Shown piece after piece: positions 47,831 to 57,800 of a stretch of 64,000 bases of DNA. The stretch is taken from positions 3,410,001-3,474,000 of the forward strand of contig JAHRBC010000007.1 in NCBI GenBank assembly GCA_022702545.1, written 5' to 3'. Within the stretch, counting starts at the first letter, position 1. Every line of letters begins with the position of its first letter. The translations under genes were made by a program, and so were the position numbers. Source of the DNA: Phycomyces nitens. Taxonomy: Eukaryota > Mucoromycota > Mucoromycetes > Mucorales > Phycomycetaceae. Under the pieces are notes generated by a model. It ran no database searches and was not told the DNA's origin. It saw nothing but the letters and a program-made list of their open reading frames with translations.

Positions 47831-50194
47831 TTATAGGCCAACCCACGAAGAACGACCGCCAACATTGTGCAAGGGGAGGATGGTGAGGTCGCTCTTGCCG
47901 TCCCCAGAAGTAACTGCCACAGACCACTCATACCACACTTTCTTGCGGTCAGTCTGACGCCAAAAGTCAACCGTGACAATGGCCCCTTGAGGAACCTGCA
48001 CGGGAACCTTGACAGGAAAGAAGATTGGGAACCAACTAAACATCCCAGGAGAGTGGGTCTCGGGGTGGATAGAGATCATGACATCTTTGTAGAGCACACT
48101 CTCAAAGTAGCCTGCCAGGCCATGCATAACCATGCCATTCTTGACCTCAAAAGAGACCTGCTTGTAACGCAAGTTGTGCAGGTTGTTGATTGGATCACTG
48201 TCGATAGGTACATCGGGAGTCTTGTTGGGGTGGTAAAAGGTCCACAATGGCTTGGAGGCTGCCAGCTCACACACTTGCTGGAACATCACCACGTATGGGG
48301 TCTCAAAGTGAGCCAAGTCTTTGTAGGCAGCCACTTCGTTGTGTAGCTTTGTGGAGGCCAAGGGTGCCACAAATGCAGTGTAAGAAGCAGGAATAGAGAT
48401 GCCGTCCTCTGATTTCAATGGTTAGCCATCGTTACTTTTGGGCTCAATAGGATTTACCTTTGAGGAACTTTTGGGCACCATCAAGGCACTCTGGCGATAG
48501 TTCATTGTCACCAAATGACCCAAGAAGTTCACTGACCAGAATGTCACACTAAACACATGCTTAGCCAACCTTGATGAATTTGGTTTATTTTTACCTTGCG
48601 TGTAGGTTTCCATTTGCGCATGTCAGCAAATACCAGCGTCACCTTGTCGTGCCAAACATCAGCCTTTGCGTTCTGCAGTCTAGATGTACAAGGTCAGTCT
48701 GGCTGCATTGGGTTCTCTTGCCATACTTACGTGACAAATGCATTAGGGTTTTTCTCAACTGCATATACATGTACTTTGCGTTCAGCCTTTGTTGCCGCAC
48801 GCAAGCAACAGTTCACCAGGGGGCCTCTGCCTGCACCTACTACCATAATCACTCTAAAGTCCAAGGGTTACCAATGTGCTTCCAAGATATCCCAGTAGAC
48901 CTACGTTTCAATGCTAGATCCAGCCTCTACACGATCCAAGAGTGCGTGGTACACAGCCTACATGTCCATAAGTATCCAGATAGCCAATACATCCCCACTT
49001 ACCTTTTCGTATTGCTGGTACTTTATAGGATCTCTCTCAAAGGTCTCGTATGTCTGGTTGTCAAGGTTGTCCATAAGAGGTTGGAGAGGAGCCTGAAGGA
49101 AGTCCTGGTAGCCGATCGAGAAGCGCTCGACATCGTTTAATTCAGGAAGGTTACGGTTCAAGTGGCGGATGTATTCTTGGTAAGACTCTGGCGAGGCAGC
49201 AGAATGGAGTTGAGTGCTTGGAAGAGTGACAATAATGTTGGGTCGAAGACCACTCATCAGCTTCTTTACAAACGACTGGTGGCGCTTGCCCAAGACAGGA
49301 TACCCCTTGGAATTGCTGACAAATACTTTTGCAGGAATAATCACTGCCTTTATTGGTTCAGCCAGCCACATATCCAAAAGCTGCTCATCCTCGGGCAACT
49401 TGGATGTCAATTCGAGTGCTACACAGTCATAAGTATGCTTATTAGGCAATCGTAAATATGACTCTTACCAACTTGGATCTTGGGGTTATGTTCAGTCAAG
49501 GTACGCAGTTGATTCCAGTTACGCCATGACTGGTTGGGAGTGATCTCATTCTCAAGGGTCAATGGAACTTGTACCCACATCTACAATTGATTTCAGCAAT
49601 CAATCATCCTTTCCAGCCATTCTTTTTTACCTGTGTATAAGACATTGAGGCTACTGCTCCGTTGAGTGCCCTGGCAGTGTCGGCAATTCCACCAGACAAG
49701 GGGGGGAATATAACAGCCAAGAGACTGAGATGACAGGCCCAGGCGATCTCTTGTTTCAATGCCTAATCACAATAATTATTTAGTTGACCTACTTTTTTGG
49801 TATTCGTCATTTACCAATTCAGAATTCAATCTAAATGCAGGATCCTCGAAATTCAGCCAAGGCGACAATGATCCCACAACAACATCAGACCAATCTATTC
49901 AAAAAAATTTTAGATTATATATAAAATCAAAGTGTCTTGGTATTCCTCTAATTTACCAGCTGATTTCAAGACAAGATCGTCTCGTTCGAAAGCAGGGCTG
50001 TCGCGCCATGTCTGGATCACATTGACAGGTTGATCGATTCCAAGGACGCGTTCAAATCGAGGCTGAGAAATAGGTGTGACGATAAAGTCATGTCCAGCAT
50101 CGGTTGCTTGATGAATAAAAGACGAAATGTTGTCAAAGGCATCAGTGGTGAGGATGCCTACAGGGCAGGAACGCAAAGCATCGGAATCAGCCAT
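47831..50194 (-). CDS. Type II protein arginine methyltransferase PRMT5 (Skb1/Hsl7)
   Basis: Symmetric dimethylarginine methyltransferase acting on Sm proteins and histones and in cell-cycle control. Exons: 49957..50194, 49815..49894, 49631..49762, 49469..49580, 49003..49418, 48905..48957, 48731..48853, 48595..48679, 48458..48548, 47831..48408; 635 aa (human 637). Key features are an N-terminal TIM-barrel region (with [15 protein letters not shown]), [19 protein letters not shown] (the Phe that marks symmetric dimethylation in PRMT5), the SAM loop GAGRGPLVN (about 350-358), and the double-E loop [16 protein letters not shown] with Glu420 and Glu429. [20 protein letters not shown] in the C-terminal beta barrel is nearly identical to human. 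The protein ends WVGL as usual. All ten junctions keep the frame. Confidence 0.96.
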
Positions 50195-50495
50195 GTCAAG
50201 AGTATAAACTACTTTATATATATATATATATGTATATGTATGTATGTATATATATCTATATATCTATACTTGTGGTATAAAACCTTTTAATAAAAATATA
50301 CATCTTTTATGAAAAATAAAAAAAAAAAAAAAATAGGCAAACTCGGGGTTGAGTCGGCGCTTTTCCTATACCTTTTCCTCCATTTGGGTTCCTTTTACCA
50401 ACAGTCTTTAGAGTAGATTCACGCCATCAAGTACATTCATTATAGATTGCATGCCATAATATATAGAATTATGATTGTTTTTCATTGTTCAAAAA

Positions 50496-50534
<39 letters not shown>

Positions 50535-50613
50535 ATACATATATATATAAAGATATATAGATATTTAGTTTAAATGAACCTCATATTTAATGAGGAAATA
50601 TTTGTCAATGGAT
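50195..50613. other. Intergenic between PRMT5 start and eL24 stop
   Basis: No gene. TA/TATG repeats (50214..50265), an A tract (50321..50334) and a perfect CA repeat (about 50497..50532). Confidence 0.75.
50497..50532. repeat. CA dinucleotide microsatellite
   Basis: About 18 CA units between PRMT5 and eL24. Confidence 0.9.
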
Positions 50614-51173
50614 TTAACGGGAAGTGGCAGCGGCCTTGGGGGCGAAACCCTTGGCACCCTGCTTGGAGACCTTGGCACCCTGAGCAGCAGAGCCAGTGGT
50701 GGTCTTCTTGGTGGCAGCAGCAGCCTTCTTGGCCTCCTTGGACTTGGCAATGGCGGCCTGGCGAGCAGCAGCACGGGCATCGGGCTTCTGGTTACGCTTG
50801 GCGCGGATAGCATCCCAGGAGACACCAGCGACAGCACGCTCGTGCTTAACGGTACGGCGGGAACGCTTCTTGGCGATCTCCTCAGTGATACCCTTCTTGT
50901 TCAAGCGACGGTAGATAACAGTCCACTTGATCTTACGGGGGTTGAGACGCTGGAGGAAGTATGACTCGGACTTGCCGTTGATGAAACGGAAGCTTCTGCT
51001 GTCGATACGGACGTAAGTCTTACCCTTGCTGGGGTAGATCTTGTGACCTGAGAAGGAGCAAATCTCGAGCCTAATGAAGCGTTTCCATCGATGTCAGGAA
51101 TTGATTGGAGTGGTGTAGTGTGTGGATGGATGAATGGATGGATGGATGGGTGGGTGGATATACGTTACTTCAT
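50614..51173 (-). CDS. RPL24: 60S ribosomal protein eL24
   Basis: Component of the large cytosolic ribosomal subunit, near the intersubunit bridge. Exons: 51169..51173 (ATGAA) and 50614..51070; 153 aa. The N-terminal globular part reads LEICSFSGHKIYPSKGKTYV, then FINGKSESYFL and NPRKIKWTVIYRR (human NPRQINWTVLYRRKHKKG), and the C-terminal helix and Lys/Ala-rich tail KRNQKPDARAAARQAA are present. The start is in a 5-nt first exon: ATGAA joins G at 51070 to give MKLEICSF, matching the MKVELCSFSG start of other eukaryotes. Codon use is strongly biased to C-ending codons, as expected of a highly expressed gene. The intron is 98 nt and contains a TGGA/GGAT repeat (about 51115..51150). Confidence 0.95.
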
Positions 51174-51305
51174 GATTCACGGTCGGGTGGGAGTCGAAAG
51201 AGAAGGTGCCCAGGCCGCCAAGAGACGTAGGAGATTTCAGGCTGCCACGGACTTTGAAGCGCGATCAATATTGGGACTATTTACAGTTTTTTATATACAT
51301 TTTTA

Positions 51306-51845
51306 TTAAGCACCAGGACGCTGTTTGGGTACTTCTGGGAATGATAGCCCAGCAAGCCTTTCTTTTGCCTGTCTTTTTTCGTTCTTTTTGATGTATTCTC
51401 TCTGACGCAGATAAAAGTAGTCTTTTTGGAGCACAAATCTTATGGGTGTAGGAGAGGATGTTGTGGTTGGAGGTACTTCTTCCTCTACCTTTTCCTCTTT
51501 TTTTTCCTCTTTCTTCTCCTCTTCTTTATTTTCTTCCTTTGTGCCTCTCCAATTCTTCCAGACTGATCCAATACTAGCCACCAAGTCTCCAACACTGTCA
51601 CTCTCTGGCGGTCTGTCTTGTAGATTTGTCTTTTTTAGGCGTGGAGATACGGGCTGGGGAGACCTTCCTCCCAACTTATCACAAAAGTTCGTGTCGCCAA
51701 GATGACTACGGCACACGTATAACCAGTCGTCATTGCTGTTGTCGGCCGAGGTCAGGACCACCGATGTAAATTTACTGCAGACAAAACACGGTCGTTCCTG
51801 GGTTGTCAGACGGGCAACATATAGGTTTTGGAATCTAGAGGCCAT
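51306..51845 (-). CDS. VFA1: VFA1 (Vps4-associated protein 1)
   Basis: Vps4-associated protein 1 family (PF08432), a regulator of the AAA-ATPase Vps4 in ESCRT-III disassembly at endosomes. Single exon, 179 aa (yeast Vfa1 is 203). N-terminal residues show the family zinc-like motif: PCFVCSKFTSVVLTS and YVCRSHLGDTNFC, with Cys-x2-Cys, Cys and His in the expected spacing. A central acidic and Lys-rich stretch, probably helical, follows. The C-terminal part FVLQKDYFYLRQREYIKK resembles the conserved helix of the family. The gene is tail-to-head with eL24 on the same strand (about 130 nt between the VFA1 stop and the eL24 start). Confidence 0.82.
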   Translation of the reverse strand: MASRFQNLYVARLTTQERPCFVCSKFTSVVLTSADNSNDDWLYVCRSHLGDTNFCDKLGGRSPQPVSPRLKKTNLQDRPPESDSVGDLVASIGSVWKNWRGTKEENKEEEKKEEKKEEKVEEEVPPTTTSSPTPIRFVLQKDYFYLRQREYIKKNEKRQAKERLAGLSFPEVPKQRPGA

Positions 51846-52323
51846 TTTATTATTATTATATTATTATTATTATTATTATTATTATTGATAAAATAAATAA
51901 AAGAAGAGATGGCAAAATCGGCTGTTGATTTTTTTTTTCCTTCTTTTTATTGCTTGATCTCCAGGTTGTGTTTTGAACTGTAGCAATAGATGGCAGTGAT
52001 AACTGTGCTTGGCCCATACTTTCTAGTCAATATTAGTGCATATGAACCCCAACTCTCTCTCTCTCTCTAAATATAATTATACATAATTATATATAATTAT
52101 GATTATGATTATGATTATGATTATGATTAAGGATAATGGTTGTGGAGAGTTTGGCTGTGGAACCAATGGTCAGCCAAGGCATGGAGCGTCATTCGCCTCT
52201 TCTCCGAACCCAAGTCATGTCCATATCTTTCTAGCCTGATGACCATCCATGCTGTGCCTGCTGTCTAAATATATCATCCTCAAGTCTCTTTTCACCCTTC
52301 TTCTCTCTTGCTCAAGTATTATA
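51846..52323. other. Divergent promoter between VFA1 and the Pro/Gln-rich gene
   Basis: No gene. A TTA repeat (51847..51886), a TC run (52054..52068) and an ATGATT hexamer repeat (52090..52127). A short hydrophobic extension of the downstream ORF (52249..52323, MLCLLSKYIILKS) could be an alternative start but reads like chance. Confidence 0.65.
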
Positions 52324-53967
52324 ATGTCTGCCAAAGCACAAGCCGATGACATTGATGGTCGTGGATATCGATCCACACATTCAAAACCAAATCCTCAGGG
52401 TCCTACAAAATCACCACCACCCGTACTCATGCCCTGTCCGATCCCAGCCACTGCACCCACCCGTCCACTTGTCCAGGCAGCCCAGCCCTCTTCTCTACAG
52501 ATCATTGATACAAAAAACTATCAAAAGCAATCCTTGGCTGCAAAGTATACCAATCAATCACATTCTACAGCATTTCAGCCATTCCACCATCAAAAGGCTC
52601 TTTCGCCCATGAGCCATAGCCCGCATGAGACCAGTCGTCCCTTGGCCTCAAAGACTGGGCCTACATCAGCCAAAGACCCCTCCCCAGAGACAGTAGAGCC
52701 AATTCCAACCACCCAATCCCAAAAGGACTCTAGACAGATGCACTTTACGCCTCCAGAGAGCACCATACAGAACAGTCCACCTCAAGATAATGGTTACACA
52801 CGCACCAATCTTATCTCATCAGATATCCACCATGCTGTAATGCGCCAAAATGAGCTTTTGAGACAACAACTCGAATTACTCAAACTAGAGAACCACAAGT
52901 TCAAGGACCGTCAGGTTGCACTTGAACAGCACATCATGTCCAATCGACCATGGCAGCGTCCCCCTCAAGACCAATGGAGAACTAGTGGGAGCCGAGGTCC
53001 TCAAGTACGTCGAAGTATGGTCAACAGAAGTAGGTCGTGGGGGCCTGAGGATCCCCGTTCAAACGCGGCTTATCACGAGACGCCCAATCCACGGTATCCT
53101 CCAATGACTACACAGCTCCAAGATGAGCATGATCTAGAGGTAGAGGGAGAGGTAGAGGTAGAGGAGAGGCCAGATAGACGCAGCAACAACAGTGGAGACT
53201 CTACTGCTAGGCGGGCAACAAGCAAAGGAAAGTCCCGTAGAGATCCAACCGCGTCCTTGTCTGATTCGATTGCCCAGTTGCATCGTGCTGTATATGAGAA
53301 TCCTGTCATGAGCCCTACTCAAGACAATCGTCCGCCTTCAAGACATCACCGCAGCAAGAGTCAGCCGCGGGTATCTGAGCATCCCAGCCTAGAAAACTAT
53401 GCCTTGGATGATGGGTGGTATCAGCCAGAAATACGGCACCAGTGGCACACACAAGATTATAAAGTTGTAGATCCAAGAGGAGAATATGTCACCTATGGAG
53501 ACGATCAGTATTATTCAGGAGATGAAGAAGAATATTATTACTCCAACTGTGGTCCCCTACCACGCAAATCATCTGGCCAGTGGTCCACAAGGCAACAGCA
53601 GCCAATTCCAGTATCCACAGAACCATTAAGACGTGTGCGGTCCAGTCAATCTACAGCAATGCCTCGTGAAAGACATGCTCGACAGCCAGTCTACCAGCAA
53701 CAAGAAGTATTTGTTGGACCAGTGCCCAGACAGATATATCGAGGTGATCCTGGCTATAGTAAGTGACTACGCACAGATACCTTGTACTGACATCAACCAG
53801 TGTCTCCGGCAGTGATGTCTCCAGGAGTAAAGGGTTCATATACAGAATACCGAAGACCAGTCTATCCAGCCCAGTATATACGGCGAGCTCCCTCACGTGG
53901 CAGATCAGTCTATCCGCCTGACTTTGAGCCAGCCCGTTCTTATTCATCCTATGGACCGATTTCTTAG
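52324..53967 (+). CDS. Hypothetical Pro/Gln/Tyr-rich protein with a short coiled coil, 533 aa
   Basis: Not recognised. Exons: 52324..53758 and 53801..53967 (42-nt intron). Residues about 1-160 are Pro/Ser/Gln-rich. A short coiled coil (about 175-215: MRQNELLRQQLELLKLENHK and on) with clear heptads is the only ordered-looking segment. Next come basic Ser/Arg-rich and acidic patches, then a Tyr/Arg/Pro-rich C-terminus with repeated RRPVYPAQY and RSVYPPDF units. There is no signal, membrane helix or known domain. The coiled coil suggests self-association, and the low-complexity tail suggests a scaffold or cytoskeletal adaptor role, which is inference only. An earlier in-frame ATG at 52249 would add 25 hydrophobic residues. 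Confidence 0.7.
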
Positions 53968-54130
53968 GTCAAGGAGATCTCTATATTGGTCTTATTTAAA
54001 CCCTTGTTCTTTACAGGAAACCAAGCACTCTTGTATTATACATTAAACATTAAACATTAAACATTAAACATTAAACCCATATGATAATTCTGGGTATAGT
54101 TAATAGTATTAGTTATTAGTTATTAGTTAT

Positions 54131-54177
<47 letters not shown>

Positions 54178-54236
54178 AGAATAATAGAAACAGCACTTTC
54201 TTGACAAGACCAGTAAATCATTTTAAATCCAATATA
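53968..54236. repeat. Short intergenic with ACATTAA and TTA repeats
   Basis: The heptamer ACATTAA is repeated about six times (54034..54075), followed by TTAGTTA and TTA repeats (54106..54175). This separates the 3' ends of two convergent genes. Confidence 0.8.
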
Positions 54237-54803
54237 TTACGTATATACATACTTTTCATCTAAATAAACAAAGCGCTCTAATATCTGCTGAAATACTTGC
54301 TCAGGATCAACCCATCTTGGCTGGCTTTTGTACCATGTCAGGGCCTCTCCACCCAGCAGTCTTGGGATGATGAGCATTACTTGATCATCCTTGATTTCAT
54401 TTAACTCGATATATCGTCTCATTGATCGAACCCACGAGGTGGCCCAGAAGCGTTGTCCATAATATATCAAAGGTTCCTGATAAAGAAGGTGCTCTTCCCT
54501 AAGAGCCTGGTCCCAATCTATACTTTTTGGCTGGTAATCAGGAGATGAGGCGAATAGACCTTGGTCTGATTTTTCTTCTAGGGATCGTTCAGGACTCGAT
54601 CTACAAGACTTTTGGCTGGTTCCAGCTCGAGAGCCAATTCGGTCGAGGTACTTTGAAATGGAATGCATAAGAGTAATCAATCGAAAAGGGCATCCAGGTT
54701 TTTCTGAGCACATTTTGTGGTTGGATTTATCTTGATGGATAGAGTAGATGTTGCATTTTTTGCTAATATTATTTATAGGTGAGACAACATCAGCAAAAGA
54801 CAA
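54237..54803 (-). CDS. Stand-alone gag-like (retrotransposon capsid-type) ORF 2
   Basis: Intact single-exon ORF of 188 aa. The first 100 residues are polar with Ser/Lys-rich segments. The C-terminal part matches the Retrotrans_gag pattern: SWVRSMRRYIELNEIKDDQV, then MLIIPRLLGGEALTWYKSQP and VFQQILERFVYLDE. It shares spacing with the solo ORF at 42185..42655 (W, RM/SM, Y, IP, L.G.AL.WY, F.Y.D) and, like it, ends 10-15 residues after the last gag helix, lacking zinc knuckle, protease and polymerase. The two proteins are clearly related in plan but too different to be recent duplicates. No LTRs were noticed nearby. The retained open frame argues against simple decay. Confidence 0.65.
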   Translation of the reverse strand: MSFADVVSPINNISKKCNIYSIHQDKSNHKMCSEKPGCPFRLITLMHSISKYLDRIGSRAGTSQKSCRSSPERSLEEKSDQGLFASSPDYQPKSIDWDQALREEHLLYQEPLIYYGQRFWATSWVRSMRRYIELNEIKDDQVMLIIPRLLGGEALTWYKSQPRWVDPEQVFQQILERFVYLDEKYVYT

Positions 54804-57800
54804 AGAAGTGTATCATTGGATATTTAAACAAAAGGACATTGACCCTTTATTAGAATATATGAATATATCTATAAATATAAAAAAAGACTGGGCTATTCAT
54901 CTCAAAAGCAGTAGAAAGAACATTTTATATAATCTGGTATCAATAGCCTTTTTCTATACAATTAATATGTTGTCAATACTAGTATATCGTAAGATTCATC
55001 TACTTTTGCTTCCATCTTGACTATCATAAATGGACCTGTATTCTGACCAGATTTCTAGACTAGAATAATGGCCTCTTGGTATATTCACATTTGCATATAC
55101 GAATGCATCTTGGGCTATAATAAATTGGGTAGATGATTTGTTAATGTTATCCAGTGATGGCGAAAATAATTTTTTGTACTGCTTTCAAGATATGCATGTC
55201 TAGCTATCTGTGTATTCCATCAACTGTTTATAATCATAATTCATGAATATACTACAAGTTGTAAACAAAAAGTCTGCATGTAATTCCATTGTTGATAACC
55301 AAAACCAAGATATATATATAAGGGTATTTATTAAATGTCTATTTAGATTATATTCTTGACTCTAATGGTTTGCAAATACAATAATTATGATTTATTTTGG
55401 GATTTCTATATTGACAATCAATCAAACAAGTATACAACTTATTAAAGAGGCCATGAGGTGTCTATACTGTGCAATAAAGCCATCTCAATGCAGTGTTGGG
55501 GATATTACATTATTACAGCCTTGGGACTTGTGGATCAGCTCTATTGGCATTTCTATAATGGGTTGTGAGATGAGATACCAATATGGCTACTGTGTAATAG
55601 CACTGTATACCTTTGCTGTCACTAGATAACAAAGTACTCTTTGTTTTGGTGTCTATGGAAAATATTTTTACCTCTAGTCCTTTGGGTTCTTTCTCTTTTC
55701 AACACAGCCCAAAAAGAATATTAAGTTGTTGCCATGGCACAATCTCACAGGTAATGTCGGCAAGTCTTATTAAAGGTTCCAACAGTTTCAGCCATGTCGT
55801 CCAAATATAATTATATACATATATTTTAAAAAAAAGTTTATAAATGGTAAATGTTTTGCCTCTAGTTTCCTGGAATTAAGACTTTTTGTCTTTTAAAAAG
55901 GGCTGACGGATCCTCACTATAGCTTTGAAGCTCTTTATATATACAGACTAGGCAGAGGACTGGTGGTTGGAACTGATAGAATAGTTGTAACTTGACTGCT
56001 TTCTGACAAATGTTCTTGTTGTACCATCACCTTGACTTGGTTCATGAAACTCGACATTTCCAAAAGAACAGTTGCTCAGTACCAGGGTAGATGTATTACC
56101 AAGTTTTCTGTGGATCCTCTTGGTAGCCGAGTCCCCAGTAGTCTACATTTGCTTGAAGCCTTTATTTTATGGAATGGCAGCAACTTAGTCTTTGTATTCT
56201 GCAAAAAAAAAAAGCAAAAAGCAAAAATGTCTTTACAAGAGTGTTCTATACAGGGGTGTAATTGACCCCCCTTTTTTAAATAAATAAATAAAAAATCTTA
56301 TTCTTTAAAGGTCTGTGAGATGACAATGGCAACTAGGTAAGTTTATCCTCATCAGGCTTTAGGTTCTCAAGAAGCTTTTTGAGCTTTTAGACTTGTAATA
56401 AATAAATAAATATCTCTTTGTCTTGTGTATCCATATTCTATTATTTTTTTTTGTCTTTATATGTTACAGTTGCTAGGAGCAATAAAGATAAATACTCGTA
56501 TTAATTTCCAGCTGCTAATTCTTTCAAATATTTGGTGAAACAGGCCTGATTTGCTTCAACATGGATGTGCCAGCACCACATTATCCCCCTGTCCTTGAAC
56601 TCCAATATTAGATATATATATATATATTATTGGCTTTATCAATGACAGCTCATGATAGACTGTTGTTCAGGTGGATAATAGAATCTTTTGAGAAAAAGGA
56701 CTTGTGTTTGAGCATCTCAATATGATTGATGGTATCCAACCGGAACCAAACAGAGCAGCAATCACACTGGTATCATGAGGAATTAGTGGCCAATATTAAT
56801 AGTAGTAATGAAAAGGAAGATTTGTGATGAACTATTGTTGGTCTTATGGGCTGGGCGAAACATGAAAACCAGAGTGTGATGATCATCTATCAAGCGTTTG
56901 ATGGTGAAATATTGAATGCCTGATTGTTACAAGTGGCATCTTGCGAGTAAAATAAAATAAAAAGATCCACAAGTGCGATGATGCTGCGGCTGAGCGTGTT
57001 ACGTTGTACTCTAGACACAAGTATATATCTGTTGTTGTTTCTCCATCTCTATTTGGTGATTAGCATGTTGGTTTTTGTAATATGGAAGCCAGCCGTTTGA
57101 CCAGGAGCTGTAAAGATTGCTTTGTTTTCGGTCACGGGTATATCCCTATCGATCAGCACACAAGGATGGCGATGGATTTTGATTAATGACGCATCTCAAG
57201 AGGGCTTGCTGTTGATGCAATGAGCAATAATAAACATGGAATTTATTGATTTCATAAACGCACTGTGATGTGTGTATACGTAGTGCAATGCAGTGCTTGG
57301 AGTGCATCGTTGGATATTCTTTCCAATATATATATAATATATATATAATATATATATATGATATATATTATATATTATACATATATAAAAAACAAGTCGG
57401 CGTCATAAATCCCCTCTCCCCCTTTTTTTTTATTCCCACACATTCTGCTGGTGAGAATGAATGTGATCCATAATGGCAAGATGGTTGTTGTAATGGTGAT
57501 GCAAATGAGTATATATATACATATATATATACATATACATATATACATATAGATAGATATAGATATATATTAAATACAGAGGGTATCATTAGAAAGGAAG
57601 GCTTGATAGAAAGGGCATGGTATTAAGGGGGGGTATGTGTGTGTGTGTGTGTGTGTGTCTTTTTTCTTTCTTTTGGAGAGCAAAGGTTGTTGAAGGGCAT
57701 GATCCGGCAATAACATAAACAACGTTTGTAAAATGTGGGGGGAAAGGAGGGGCATACTACAATAAAGAGAGAGAGAGGGAGGTTCTTTGGCTTGGAACTT
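54804..57800. other. 3 kb gene-free region
   Basis: No recognisable gene on either strand; open frames are under 90 codons and broken. Minor simple repeats are TA (56610..56628), TA/ATAT (57325..57375), TATACA (57511..57555) and a GT repeat (57637..57658). A weak open stretch on the plus strand (56032..56265) and another at 55387..55810 are not assignable. It may contain old transposon debris, given the adjacent gag-like ORF. Confidence 0.55.
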
